A stretch of 64,000 nucleotides of DNA from an uncultured Saprospiraceae bacterium. GTDB lineage: Bacteria > Bacteroidota > Bacteroidia > Chitinophagales > Saprospiraceae. Both the position numbers and the translations under genes were made by a program. This document shows positions 8,824-17,908 of this stretch, piece by piece; position 1 is the first letter of the stretch; each line of letters begins with the position of its first letter. The notes beneath the pieces were generated by a model. It did not search any database. It was not told the DNA's origin and saw only the letters and a list, made by a program, of their open reading frames with translations. The stretch lies in NCBI GenBank assembly GCA_938003955.1, contig CALKXE010000005.1, positions 45,957 to 109,956 of the forward strand, in the 5' to 3' direction.

Positions 8824-9897
8824 ATGACACAATACATAAAAAAAGACGTGTTACGCAATAATGAGCATAGAGGTAATATCGAAAACTTCATCGGATTTAC
8901 TAATATACCTACCGGAATAATTGAAGAACTAAATATTCAGAATAGAACAGCCTCATTCAAAACTATAATTCCTTTAGCAACTACAGAAGGAGCATTGGTA
9001 GCTAGTTATAATCGTGGTTGCAAAGTTATGAACCTGGCCGGAGGTGTTACATCAATTGTAGTAGATCATGGAGTTCAGAGGGTTCCGACTTTTGTATTTG
9101 ATAATTTGAATGAATCATTACAGTTTGCTGATTGGGTTGATAATGTAAAATTAGGATTTCAAAAAATAGTAGATACAAAAACGAACTATGGAAAGCTGAA
9201 ATCGTGTACATGTATTACAGAAGGAAATATAGTGAATGTAGAATTTGTATACACTACAGGAGATGCATCTGGTCAAAATATGGTTACGTTCTGTACAGAT
9301 GAAATCTGTAATTTCATCTTAGAAGAAGCACCAGTTTCTCCTAAGAGATGGTACATTGAGGGTAACCAAGGAGGTGACAAAAAAGCAAGTAATCAATTCT
9401 TAAAAACTGTACGAGGAAGAAAGGTGATATCAGATATTAAAATATCTAAAGAAATTGTAATAAAGCATCTTAAAACTACTCCTGAAGCAATCGTCAATTA
9501 TTGGCAGGTCTCTATGGTGAATCAAGTAATGTCGGGAGCATGTGGCTCACATGGTCATCTATCAAATGGATTAACGGCTATTTTTCTAGCTACTGGACAA
9601 GATGTAGCCTGTGCAGCCGAATCATCCGTTGGTGTATCAAGATTTAATCTTACTGATGATGGTGACCTGTATGCTTGTCTTACACTACCATCACTTATGG
9701 TAGGCACAGTTGGCGGCGGTACTGGTATGGCTTATGCGCAAAACAATTTGAAACAAATGAATTGTCTTGGTCTTGGGAAGGCAGATCAATTTGCAGAGAT
9801 CATTGGAGGACTTCTACTCGCGGGTGAACTATCAATTGCAGCAGCAATGGCAGCCAATCATTTTACATCAGCGCATCAGAGATTGGGGCGCAAATAA
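8824..9897 (+). CDS. Hydroxymethylglutaryl-CoA reductase (class I-like)
   Basis: A 357-residue HMG-CoA reductase catalytic domain, the enzyme that makes mevalonate from HMG-CoA. The four catalytic residues are visible: Glu55 in TTEGALVAS, Lys186 in GGDKKAS, Asp260 in ATGQD and His351 in the tail TSAHQRLGRK. GDASGQNM (146-153) and LMVGTVGGGT (291-300) are the cofactor and substrate signatures of class I enzymes. GGDKKAS replaces the more usual TDKKP. Spacing to the neighbours (14 and 64 bp) suggests an operon. Either this is the housekeeping mevalonate-pathway enzyme or a copy dedicated to the cluster; no other mevalonate gene is in the window. Confidence 0.93.
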   Translation: MTQYIKKDVLRNNEHRGNIENFIGFTNIPTGIIEELNIQNRTASFKTIIPLATTEGALVASYNRGCKVMNLAGGVTSIVVDHGVQRVPTFVFDNLNESLQFADWVDNVKLGFQKIVDTKTNYGKLKSCTCITEGNIVNVEFVYTTGDASGQNMVTFCTDEICNFILEEAPVSPKRWYIEGNQGGDKKASNQFLKTVRGRKVISDIKISKEIVIKHLKTTPEAIVNYWQVSMVNQVMSGACGSHGHLSNGLTAIFLATGQDVACAAESSVGVSRFNLTDDGDLYACLTLPSLMVGTVGGGTGMAYAQNNLKQMNCLGLGKADQFAEIIGGLLLAGELSIAAAMAANHFTSAHQRLGRK

Positions 9898-9961
9898 TCG
9901 ATTTCAAGTAGTGATGAATTCTATATTTTAATTTTCATTTTAAATCAAAAAATGTGGTACT

Positions 9962-10900
9962 ATGAATAATTCTATAAATAATAATAGTAGCTATTTCGCT
10001 CGTTTGTGGCAGTATCAAAGTGAACGCTTCCCAATTTTCGCTCATGGGCTTCTTATAACAGCATTTACATTTTCTGCAATTTCGTTTTCAATATTAAGTA
10101 GAGGAGCTGAAGGTTTTATACGTTTAGACTACTTTTTAGTAGGCCTGATGACTACATTTTCATTGTTTTTTATGATGAGAGTATTGGATGAGATCAAAGA
10201 CAAAGATGTAGATGCTAAGTATAGAAATCATCTGCCCGTACCACGTGGACTAGTCTCGATAAATGAGTTGTTACTAGTCGGTATTGGTTTAGCGACACTT
10301 ACACTAGGAATGATATTTATATTCTATCCTAAAATGATCTTTCTCATGATTGTTGTAGTGACTTGGTTAGGTCTAATGACGGTAGAGTTTTTTGTTCCTC
10401 AATTTCTTAATAGTAGACTTTTGTTATATGCGACTTCTCATATGATGATCATTCCGTTGATTGATATTTATGCTAGTGGTTTGGATTGGTTTCTAGATGG
10501 AGGAAGACCACATTTTGGTTTGGTCATATTCTTTGCACTATCATTCTTTAATGGCTTGGTGATTGAGATAGGAAGAAAAATAAAGACTCCAGCCGATGAA
10601 TCAGAAGGAGTGCAAACATACACTTCAGTATTGGGTACTAATTCTGGATTATTTCTCTGGTTGACTGTTTCGACGATTACCTACTTAATAGCAATGTATG
10701 CAATATCTTATGTCGGTATTTCTACTGCTTCAATGGTTGTGTTATCAATTTTTTACTGTGTGTTAATTGTTGTCGGGATCAGATTCTATCGGAATAAGAA
10801 TAGTCAGAATTCAAAATTAATAGAACATGCTTCAGGTATATGGACACTCAGTATGTATCTCATTATAGGAGGACTACCTGGTCTTATTAGTTTGTTTTAG
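9962..10900 (+). CDS. UbiA-family prenyltransferase
   Basis: A 312-residue integral membrane protein with about nine helices, the UbiA fold. The first Asp-rich motif is D76-x3-D80-x3-D84 in RVLDEIKDKDVD, followed by LPVPRGLVS, which matches the usual N-RP-PRGLVS. The second Mg/diphosphate motif region is RKIKTPADESEGVQTYTSVLG (about 205-225). UbiA enzymes transfer an isoprenyl group from its diphosphate to an aromatic ring or another lipid acceptor. The acceptor here is unknown; the surrounding genes do not include menaquinone or heme genes. The second gene after HMG-CoA reductase in the cluster would be a natural user of isoprenoid diphosphates. Confidence 0.9.
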   Translation: MNNSINNNSSYFARLWQYQSERFPIFAHGLLITAFTFSAISFSILSRGAEGFIRLDYFLVGLMTTFSLFFMMRVLDEIKDKDVDAKYRNHLPVPRGLVSINELLLVGIGLATLTLGMIFIFYPKMIFLMIVVVTWLGLMTVEFFVPQFLNSRLLLYATSHMMIIPLIDIYASGLDWFLDGGRPHFGLVIFFALSFFNGLVIEIGRKIKTPADESEGVQTYTSVLGTNSGLFLWLTVSTITYLIAMYAISYVGISTASMVVLSIFYCVLIVVGIRFYRNKNSQNSKLIEHASGIWTLSMYLIIGGLPGLISLF

Positions 10901-10936
10901 AAGTCAATTTTTTTGTCAAAGAAATAAATATCAATT

Positions 10937-13423
10937 ATGACAACTTTAAAAAATATAGAAACAATAGGTGGGAAAGCGCAAAACCTTATAAAGCTTGTTG
11001 AACTTGGATATAGAGTGCCATCATTTTTAGTATTGTCGAATGCCGATCTAGTAAATAATGAAAAGAATGCTCTCTTAGATCTGATAAAAAAACAAATACC
11101 GAATGTTTCAGGCAAAAGATTCGCAGTTCGATCCTCAGCTGATCTTGAAGATGGAGATAAGCATTCTTTCGCTGGGTTGTTCTCTACTCAACTCAATGTC
11201 CCATATGATCAACTATTGGACGCAGTTACTTCTGTTTTAGAATCATCAAGTAGTGATCAAGTAGCGGCATATATAAATGCAAAAGAGATAGACAAAGCTG
11301 TTAAGATGTCAGTTATTATACAAGAAATGGTGGAGGCAGATGTTTCAGGTGTAGCCTTTAGTATGCTTACAACAGAAAAAGAAACAGGAGTCGTTATTAA
11401 TTCTGTGTATGGATTAGGAGAAGCCTTAGTGTCTGGCGCAGTCTTAGCGGATCAATATATGTATGATGATTCAGGGATTAAAGCTGATATCACGAATAAG
11501 GTGAAAGCCTTAAGACCGGCAGAAAAAGGTAATCTGACATGGTGTACTATTGATGAGCAATTGTCAATGGAGTCATCATTATCGTATGATCAGGTGAAAG
11601 AGATAGCGGAGGTGCTTCTTCAATTATCTGCGGATTATGATTGTCATGTAGATATTGAGTTTTGTATCAAAAATGAGCTGCTATATCTGCTTCAAGTACG
11701 TCCAGTAACAGCTAATGTAGTAGGTCAGAAGAAGGATAATCGTATAGTCTGGGATAATAGTAACATCATAGAATCTTATCCTGGCATAACATCACCGCTT
11801 ACGTTTTCTTTTATCCGTCATATGTATGAGGTTGTGTATACTCAGTTTGCAGGAATGCTGGGTACTAATGACAAAACACTCGCTCAAAGTAAACCTATCT
11901 ATGCCAATATGCTCGGTCATTTGAATGGCAGAGTTTATTATAATCTCAAAAGTTGGTATTCGGCATTAGCAATGGTACCTGGATACAAACTTAATGCTCC
12001 ATTCATGGAAAAAATGATGGGTGTAAAAGAGTCTTTTGAATTAGAAAACGAAAGGAAAATATCAAAGAGCAGCGCTTGGTGGCAATCTCTAATTTCTGTT
12101 TTTAAGTTAATATGGTCATTTGTTAGACTTAAGTCTACTTCAAATAAATTCATGAAATTCTCTGACAATATTATACAAGAATATAAGACCAAGACTTATA
12201 AAGAAATGTCGACTATTCAGATGATTAAGGAATATAAATCATTTGAAGAGGTCCTATCTCATAAATGGAAGGCGCCGTTGATCAATGATTTTTTTGCAAT
12301 GATACTTTTCGGGGCTTTAAGTAAATGGACCGAAAAGTTGACACCCAATAATCCACAAACGATTAATGACTTATTAATTGGAAGCCAAGATATAGTATCA
12401 ATTCAACCATTAAAAAAATCATTGCATATTACCAAACTCATCAAAGAGACTCCTAGCTATAGAATGCTATTTGAACTAGATTCGGTAGAGATAGTAGAAA
12501 GACTTAATGATGAGATATACACTGACTTAAACCTGTTAATAATTAACTATTTGGATGAATTTGGCGATCGATGTCCAGAAGAACTAAAGCTAGAAACTAG
12601 AACATATAACCAAGAACCCGCTGCATACATCGATATTCTTAAGTCATATCTTGAAATCGACCTTGAGCGATTTGAAGGAAAAGGATCTGATCAAAGGACT
12701 GCGACTGAAGCACTTTGTCTGAGTAAGCTTAAAGGTTCATTCTTCAAAAGAATGTTGTTTGGATGGGTCTTAGGAAAGACAAGGTATTTAGTGAGTAATA
12801 GAGAAAACCTTCGATTCCAAAGAACCAAAGGCTATGGAGTAGTTCGAACCATTTTTAACGAGATAGGGATAAGATTTTTTAATAAGAACTTGATAGAGGA
12901 ACAGGCGGATCTATTCTACTTAACCAAAGAAGAAATTTTTGATTTTGTGAATGGGACGAGTATAGATACTAATCTGAAACACATCATATCTTCTAGGAAG
13001 ACAGACTATGAACGATACGCTAGTTTACAGATGAAGGATAGAATAACTACCTACGGAATCGTAAATGAAAATGACATAATCGATCATTCTTCAAAATTCA
13101 GCAGTAGCAATTTGAAAGGTGTCGGATGCTGTGCAGGAGTTGTAGAATCAAAGGTAACAGTAATCACCGACCCTAATTGCATCGATAGTTTAGATAATAC
13201 GATTCTTGTCACTCGATTTACAGATCCAGGATGGGTAAGATTATTTCCTTCTGCGGCGGCCATTATTGTTGAGAAGGGTAGTCTACTTAGTCATTCCGCT
13301 ATAGTGGCCCGAGAACTTGGGATTCCTTGTATCGTGGCGGTCGATGGCTTGATGGAATCTTTGACGACAGGTGATACTGTGATTATGGACGGAAGTACCG
13401 GCCTTATTTCAAAGATAGATTAG
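10937..13423 (+). CDS. PEP-synthase-like ATP-grasp/His-domain enzyme (rifampicin phosphotransferase architecture)
   Basis: An 828-residue protein. The N-terminal ATP-grasp domain (about 1-260) opens with GGKAQNLIKLVELGYRVPSF and carries FAVRSSADLEDGDKHSFAG. A long unconserved middle region spans about 270-730. The C-terminal swivelling domain has the phosphoacceptor His786 in GSLLSHSAIVARELGIPCIV. The PEP/pyruvate TIM barrel of PpsA and PPDK is absent. Domain order and length match rifampicin phosphotransferases (about 865 residues), in which the middle domain binds the acceptor. Expected chemistry: ATP-driven transfer of a phosphate via His to a hydroxyl of an unknown substrate. In this operon a lipid or prenyl alcohol is a reasonable guess. 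Confidence 0.85.
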   Translation: MTTLKNIETIGGKAQNLIKLVELGYRVPSFLVLSNADLVNNEKNALLDLIKKQIPNVSGKRFAVRSSADLEDGDKHSFAGLFSTQLNVPYDQLLDAVTSVLESSSSDQVAAYINAKEIDKAVKMSVIIQEMVEADVSGVAFSMLTTEKETGVVINSVYGLGEALVSGAVLADQYMYDDSGIKADITNKVKALRPAEKGNLTWCTIDEQLSMESSLSYDQVKEIAEVLLQLSADYDCHVDIEFCIKNELLYLLQVRPVTANVVGQKKDNRIVWDNSNIIESYPGITSPLTFSFIRHMYEVVYTQFAGMLGTNDKTLAQSKPIYANMLGHLNGRVYYNLKSWYSALAMVPGYKLNAPFMEKMMGVKESFELENERKISKSSAWWQSLISVFKLIWSFVRLKSTSNKFMKFSDNIIQEYKTKTYKEMSTIQMIKEYKSFEEVLSHKWKAPLINDFFAMILFGALSKWTEKLTPNNPQTINDLLIGSQDIVSIQPLKKSLHITKLIKETPSYRMLFELDSVEIVERLNDEIYTDLNLLIINYLDEFGDRCPEELKLETRTYNQEPAAYIDILKSYLEIDLERFEGKGSDQRTATEALCLSKLKGSFFKRMLFGWVLGKTRYLVSNRENLRFQRTKGYGVVRTIFNEIGIRFFNKNLIEEQADLFYLTKEEIFDFVNGTSIDTNLKHIISSRKTDYERYASLQMKDRITTYGIVNENDIIDHSSKFSSSNLKGVGCCAGVVESKVTVITDPNCIDSLDNTILVTRFTDPGWVRLFPSAAAIIVEKGSLLSHSAIVARELGIPCIVAVDGLMESLTTGDTVIMDGSTGLISKID

Positions 13424-13471
13424 CTCCATTATACTTAGGGATTTATAAACTCATTTCTAAAATACTTGAAT

Positions 13472-14536
13472 ATGAAAAATGTAAAGTTTGATTTGATTAG
13501 ATATGCTAATGTTTGGGAAGATCCAGATATGTTGATCAATAATTATACAGCAATAGAGGACAAAAGAATACTTTCTATTGCCTCGGCTGGGGATAACTGT
13601 TTAGCATTACTGTCCCACAATCCTGAATGCGTAGTTGCTGTAGATGTTAGTGATGTACAACTATATCTTACAGAACTCAAAGCATGTGCAATTAAAATTC
13701 TTAGCTATTCAGAATGTGAATCATTTTTGGGTTTTGTGCCAAGTGGAAATAGATCAACCTACTACTCATATCTGCGAGAAGAGTTGACAGAAGAATCGCG
13801 TCTCTATTGGGATGATAATCTTGGCGTAATTGAGTCTGGTATTATACATTCTGGTAAGTTTGAGAAGTACCTTAGGAAGTTCTCTCAGAAGGTATTACCG
13901 ATGATTCATTCGGAAAAAGTAATCAGCGAATTGTTTCAAGAAAAGTCTCTTGGGGACCAACAACAATTTTACTCAGAGAAATGGAATACATGGAGGTGGA
14001 GAATTCTTTTTAAGGTATTTTTTAGCAAATTTGTAATGGGTAGATTGGGTAGGGACCCAGAGTTTCTAAAACAAGTAGAGGTTCATGTTAGCTCGTTCAT
14101 TCTTAATCAAGCAAAGGAAGCAATTACTTCTGAGCAGGCATTTGACAATCATATTCTGAGATATTGTTTGACGGGATCCTTTCAGGAACTGCGACCATAC
14201 TATATGCAGAAAGACAATTTTGAAGACATCAAAAGGAATATATCTAAACTAGAATTCAGATCTGGATTAATTGGAAGTTTGGATCCTTCTATTGAGAAAT
14301 TTGATCTGTTTAATCTGAGTAATATATTTGAATACATGGATTCAACTACTTTCCAAAAAGTAGCCAGTCAAATTCAAAATTTAGCAAAGCCTAAGGCACA
14401 ATTCGGATATTGGAACCTAATGGTTAATCGCTCTTTAATAGATCCAATTTCTGAGATAAAGAATAAATGTAAAAACGGAATGGACAAAGGGTTCTTTTAT
14501 AATGAATTCCATATTAACGAACTCGGATTGGTTTAA
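13472..14536 (+). CDS. DUF3419 (BtaA-like) SAM-dependent 3-amino-3-carboxypropyl transferase
   Basis: A 354-residue protein of the DUF3419/BtaA family. BtaA moves the 3-amino-3-carboxypropyl group of SAM onto diacylglycerol in betaine lipid synthesis. Family hallmarks are IRYANVWEDPDML near the N-terminus and ILSIASAGDNCLALL (SAM-binding loop, about residues 33-47), then VVAVDVSDVQLYL. No BtaB N-methyltransferase is adjacent, so the product may stay unmethylated or the acceptor may differ. I start at the ATG at 13472 rather than the TTG two codons earlier. Gap to the upstream gene is 48 bp. Confidence 0.85.
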   Translation: MKNVKFDLIRYANVWEDPDMLINNYTAIEDKRILSIASAGDNCLALLSHNPECVVAVDVSDVQLYLTELKACAIKILSYSECESFLGFVPSGNRSTYYSYLREELTEESRLYWDDNLGVIESGIIHSGKFEKYLRKFSQKVLPMIHSEKVISELFQEKSLGDQQQFYSEKWNTWRWRILFKVFFSKFVMGRLGRDPEFLKQVEVHVSSFILNQAKEAITSEQAFDNHILRYCLTGSFQELRPYYMQKDNFEDIKRNISKLEFRSGLIGSLDPSIEKFDLFNLSNIFEYMDSTTFQKVASQIQNLAKPKAQFGYWNLMVNRSLIDPISEIKNKCKNGMDKGFFYNEFHINELGLV

Positions 14537-14573
14537 AAGACAATGTTATGTTAGAACAAAAAAAGAACAAATT

Positions 14574-15218
14574 ATGATAGAATTACAAAGGATATTATGT
14601 GTTTCTGGAGTGTTTTCAGTATTGTTTTTATTTAGTGAACGCCTATATTCAGGACTAAAGCTCAATAGTGAATCATCCAGGAAGTTTGTGCATGTATGTA
14701 CTGGGATTATAAGTTTGATGTTTCCATATATTTTTGATGATTTTTGGGAAGTAGCTGTTTTGTGCTCATGTTTTATGGTCATATTGACATTGATCGAATC
14801 AAGATCACTTCTTCCATCCATCACAGGAATAGATAGGAAGTCTAGTGGTAGTATCTATTTTCCACTTTCGGTAATTATTGTCTTTGCATTTTATAAATTG
14901 ACAGGAAATCTTGACCACTATATCTATCCTATACTTCTTCTTAGTATATGTGATCCGATTGCTGCCATTATCGGTAAGAAATATGGTTTGCGTGAATTCA
15001 GTATTGGGGGGAATACAAAGACATATCTAGGCTCTTTTGCGTTCCTCATTTCCGCTTTGCTAGTAATCATTTTATCAGACTATTCACTTGGGTCTGACTT
15101 GTCGATACTGTTTATGTTAATATTAGCTATTGTGACTACTGCAGCTGAGGCGTTTAGTCGTAATGGTGCTGATAATTTATTCATTCCGCTATCTGCCATT
15201 ATCGTTTTGTCATTCTAA
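14574..15218 (+). CDS. Phytol/dolichol kinase-like CTP-dependent membrane enzyme
   Basis: A 214-residue integral membrane protein of the dolichol kinase/phytol kinase (VTE5) branch of the CDP-DAG synthase superfamily. Visible signatures are SSRKFVHVCTGI near the N-terminus, ICDPIAAIIGKKYG, NTKTYLGSFAF and, at the end, TTAAEAFSRNGADNLFIPL, which matches the E-x-DN-P motif of the family. These enzymes phosphorylate a polyprenol or phytol with CTP. I prefer ATG 14574. An upstream ATG at 14502 would overlap the previous gene by 35 bp and add 24 non-conserved polar residues. Its place in the operon suggests phosphorylation of an isoprenoid alcohol. Confidence 0.83.
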   Translation: MIELQRILCVSGVFSVLFLFSERLYSGLKLNSESSRKFVHVCTGIISLMFPYIFDDFWEVAVLCSCFMVILTLIESRSLLPSITGIDRKSSGSIYFPLSVIIVFAFYKLTGNLDHYIYPILLLSICDPIAAIIGKKYGLREFSIGGNTKTYLGSFAFLISALLVIILSDYSLGSDLSILFMLILAIVTTAAEAFSRNGADNLFIPLSAIIVLSF

Positions 15219-15229
15219 ATAATAGTAAA

Positions 15230-16213
15230 ATGCAATCTTATATTATTCATCCTGAATCTAATCAATTCACAGTTTTTAGAGAGATGCCTGGCTTCTGTGT
15301 AGAGCATCATGAAATAGATAAAGATGTTAATAAGCAATATCTACTCTGTGGAATAATCGTTAAATCAAACGGCTTAATTCTCGGGAGGGTCGCAGTCTAT
15401 AAAAACCCATTTCATAAAGTGGAAGATACACCTGTCATAAGTCTAGGTTATTATGAAAGCATCAATGATCAGACTGTGGCAGACTTGCTTTTTGAACGAG
15501 CAAGTGATCTTGCAAAATTATATAATTGCACTTCTATCATTGGTCCAATAAATGGCTCTACATGGAAGAATTATAGATATCAAACGGGAGGAGTATCGGA
15601 TCCATTTTTTTTAGAGTATAAATCACCAGAGTATTATTTAGCATTGTGGAGAAACTCAGACTTTACGGCTCTTGCTCATTATTTGAGCGAGCGTATAGAT
15701 CTCGATCAATCTGTCAGAAAGATCAACACGGACGCGTATTATCTCAGAACAGGAATTAGGGTGCGAGGAGTCAATATCGATTCGTTTGAGAGTGACCTGA
15801 CACAGATAGGAGTCTTAAGTCTAGATTCATTTAGGCAAAACTTTTTGTATTCGCCAATTGGGATTTTAGATTTTAAGGAAATGTATTTAAGAATAACTGA
15901 TTGGATAGATCCGAATCTAGTTCTTGTAGCAGAGGATGAAGGCGAGGTTGTCGGATATATATTTGCCGTAAGAAACTATAATGATACTTCTCAAAAAGGG
16001 GTGATTATAAAAACGTTGGCTAGATCAAATAATACTAAATATCGAGGGCTTGGATCTGTATTAAGTGCCCAATTAATAGATTATGCAAGGTCAGTAGATT
16101 ATGACTATGTAATCAATGCTTATTTCCATTCCGATAATTTGTCCAATAACACCTCGAAGAAGTTCAATGCAAAGCCATATAAAGAATATGAATTATTAAC
16201 CAAAACGGTCTAA
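15230..16213 (+). CDS. GNAT-family N-acyltransferase
   Basis: A 327-residue protein with an N-terminal half that looks like a degenerate GNAT repeat and a C-terminal GNAT domain. The acyl-CoA loop is TKYRGLGSVLSAQLIDYA (about 266-284), with strands LVAEDEGEVVGYIFAVRN before it and a SDNLSNNTSKKF segment after. GNAT proteins transfer acyl groups from CoA (sometimes from ACP) to amines. The stop codon touches the next start (TAA then ATG), so it is coupled to the acyl-adenylate ligase. An amine such as the aminocarboxypropyl group made by the DUF3419 protein is a conceivable acceptor, which is inference only. Confidence 0.82.
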   Translation: MQSYIIHPESNQFTVFREMPGFCVEHHEIDKDVNKQYLLCGIIVKSNGLILGRVAVYKNPFHKVEDTPVISLGYYESINDQTVADLLFERASDLAKLYNCTSIIGPINGSTWKNYRYQTGGVSDPFFLEYKSPEYYLALWRNSDFTALAHYLSERIDLDQSVRKINTDAYYLRTGIRVRGVNIDSFESDLTQIGVLSLDSFRQNFLYSPIGILDFKEMYLRITDWIDPNLVLVAEDEGEVVGYIFAVRNYNDTSQKGVIIKTLARSNNTKYRGLGSVLSAQLIDYARSVDYDYVINAYFHSDNLSNNTSKKFNAKPYKEYELLTKTV

Positions 16214-17692
16214 ATGCTTATTATGGAAAACAATATTGTAAACATATTTGAAGAACAAGTACGATGTATGCCGTCTAAGCTTGCTTTGATTGAACAGGGA
16301 AGATCAGTAACTTTTGGTGAATTAGGTGATAAAGTAAATCAATGTGCAGCCAGATATAATCGTAAGGGAATATATAAAGGTGCTCATGTATTGGTGTTAA
16401 TTCCTGTCTCTATCGATCTATATATTAATGTACTGGCCCTATTTAAGTTGGGCGCAGTTGTTGTATTCACAGATGAATGGGTCAATAGTAAGAGGCTCTC
16501 TGTTTGTATAGATAAAGTTGGAGTTGACTACCTAGTTACCTCAATGAAAGGCTTTTTGTTTAGTTATGTCCACAGTGGATTGAGACAGATTAAGAATAGG
16601 GTTATTTATAAATCTACATCTGAGCAGTTTGTTGAACATGCGGCAATAGATAGAAGAGACAGTGCTCTTGTAACATTTACGACTGGAAGTACTGGTACTC
16701 CTAAAGCGGCTAATAGAACACATGAATTTCTATTGGCACAATTTACAGAATTATCAACTACATTATCAGAGTTAAAAGATAATCCATGCATGACTACCTT
16801 ACCTATCGTTGCCTTATGTTGTATAGGTATGGGAATTACCACTTTGTTGCCGAGTTATAATCACAAGGAGCCAAGTAAGACAGACTTGAAATTACTTTCT
16901 GATCAGATTATTTCTCATGGGGTGAAATCTATAATCGGGTCACCATATCTCATGCATCAGCTGTGTGATTTTTCTCATGATTTGAGATTGTCTCATATAT
17001 ATGTAGGTGGTGCAGCCGTCTTCGCAAGTGATGCTGAAAAGTGGATAAAGCATTTTGCTAAAACGAAGATCGAAATCATCTACGGTAGCACAGAGGCTGA
17101 GCCTATTTCTCAAATTAGTGCATTTGATTTAGTAAAGCAAAGTACATCTAATAGCGGGGTTTGTGTGGGCGAGCCAAACGAACATATCAAATTGAAGATT
17201 ATAGAAATAAGTGATATGCCTATAGGTCACATTTCCGATACTAAGATGCTTGAGGAAGGTGTTTCCGGTGAGGTGATAGTAGCGGGGGATCATGTGCTCC
17301 AAGACTATATAAATAGCCCCGAGGCGCTAAAGTCAAATAAGATATCAGGTAGAAACGAATTATGGCATAGAACAGGAGATGCGGGCTATGTGAAAGATGG
17401 GGTTCTCTATCTAGTGGGAAGAGCATCTCAAATGATACTTATCAATGATAGACAAGTTGGAGTGTTTCAGATTGAAGAAAGACTATCTAATATTGAGGGA
17501 GTAACCAAAGGGACGATACTTAAAGTAAATGACGAAATTCAAATAATTGTAGATGGTCTATTGACTGAGAAATCTATAAATGAGATACATGAATCAATTG
17601 GGAGCTTTAAAGTAAGATCTGATATCAAGATCCCGATGGACCCAAGGCATCACAGCAAGATTGATTATGCAAGGTTGCAGGATTTGATTTGA
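16214..17692 (+). CDS. Acyl-adenylating ligase of the ANL superfamily (OleC-like)
   Basis: A 492-residue AMP-forming ligase. P-loop VTFTTGSTGTPKA, followed by a THEFLLAQ segment; A5-type motif IIYGSTEAEP; A7 LWHRTGDAGY; A8-like LVGRASQMI; C-terminal DPRHHSKID with the likely A10 Lys. RH-x2-KI and the stretch TTLPIVALCCIGMGITTLLP resemble OleC-type enzymes, which form beta-lactones or acyl adenylates, more than ordinary acyl-CoA ligases. The first ATG abuts the previous stop; an ATG three codons later is equally possible. Last gene of the operon; a hairpin terminator follows 81 bp later. It would activate a carboxylate for the pathway. Confidence 0.85.
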   Translation: MLIMENNIVNIFEEQVRCMPSKLALIEQGRSVTFGELGDKVNQCAARYNRKGIYKGAHVLVLIPVSIDLYINVLALFKLGAVVVFTDEWVNSKRLSVCIDKVGVDYLVTSMKGFLFSYVHSGLRQIKNRVIYKSTSEQFVEHAAIDRRDSALVTFTTGSTGTPKAANRTHEFLLAQFTELSTTLSELKDNPCMTTLPIVALCCIGMGITTLLPSYNHKEPSKTDLKLLSDQIISHGVKSIIGSPYLMHQLCDFSHDLRLSHIYVGGAAVFASDAEKWIKHFAKTKIEIIYGSTEAEPISQISAFDLVKQSTSNSGVCVGEPNEHIKLKIIEISDMPIGHISDTKMLEEGVSGEVIVAGDHVLQDYINSPEALKSNKISGRNELWHRTGDAGYVKDGVLYLVGRASQMILINDRQVGVFQIEERLSNIEGVTKGTILKVNDEIQIIVDGLLTEKSINEIHESIGSFKVRSDIKIPMDPRHHSKIDYARLQDLI

Positions 17693-17773
17693 TTAATAGG
17701 TTTATAGATTTAAATATTTCACTATTAGTAAATGGGAGAGATTGTATTTCACCAAACGTAAACAAAATGCTTT

Positions 17774-17814
17774 GATTGTTACATTTATTTCATATATGTA
17801 ACAATCTTTATTTT
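17774..17814 (+). terminator. Intrinsic terminator of the biosynthetic operon
   Basis: Perfect 11-bp arms GATTGTTACAT/ATGTAACAATC with an 11-nt loop are followed by TTTATTTT. The hairpin lies 81 bp after the last gene of the 8252-17692 operon. Confidence 0.75.
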
Positions 17815-17908
17815 CCAATTCACATATTAGTTGACTATAATGTATTTGGAAATTTTACTTTTGATGATTACCTCAAACAACCAATCGCTTGACACTAAGA
17901 TAAAAAAG

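Noticed and set aside
10235..10255. CACGTG-centred sequence resembling parS (about 12 of 16 positions)
   Set aside because: It lies inside the UbiA coding sequence where it encodes the conserved PRGL motif, 20 kb from parAB; the outer positions do not match.
8252..17692. Archaeal-type ether lipid pathway as the product of the operon
   Set aside because: UbiA and a CDP-DAG-synthase-like relative are suggestive, but there is no glycerol-1-phosphate dehydrogenase, GGGP synthase or geranylgeranyl reductase nearby.
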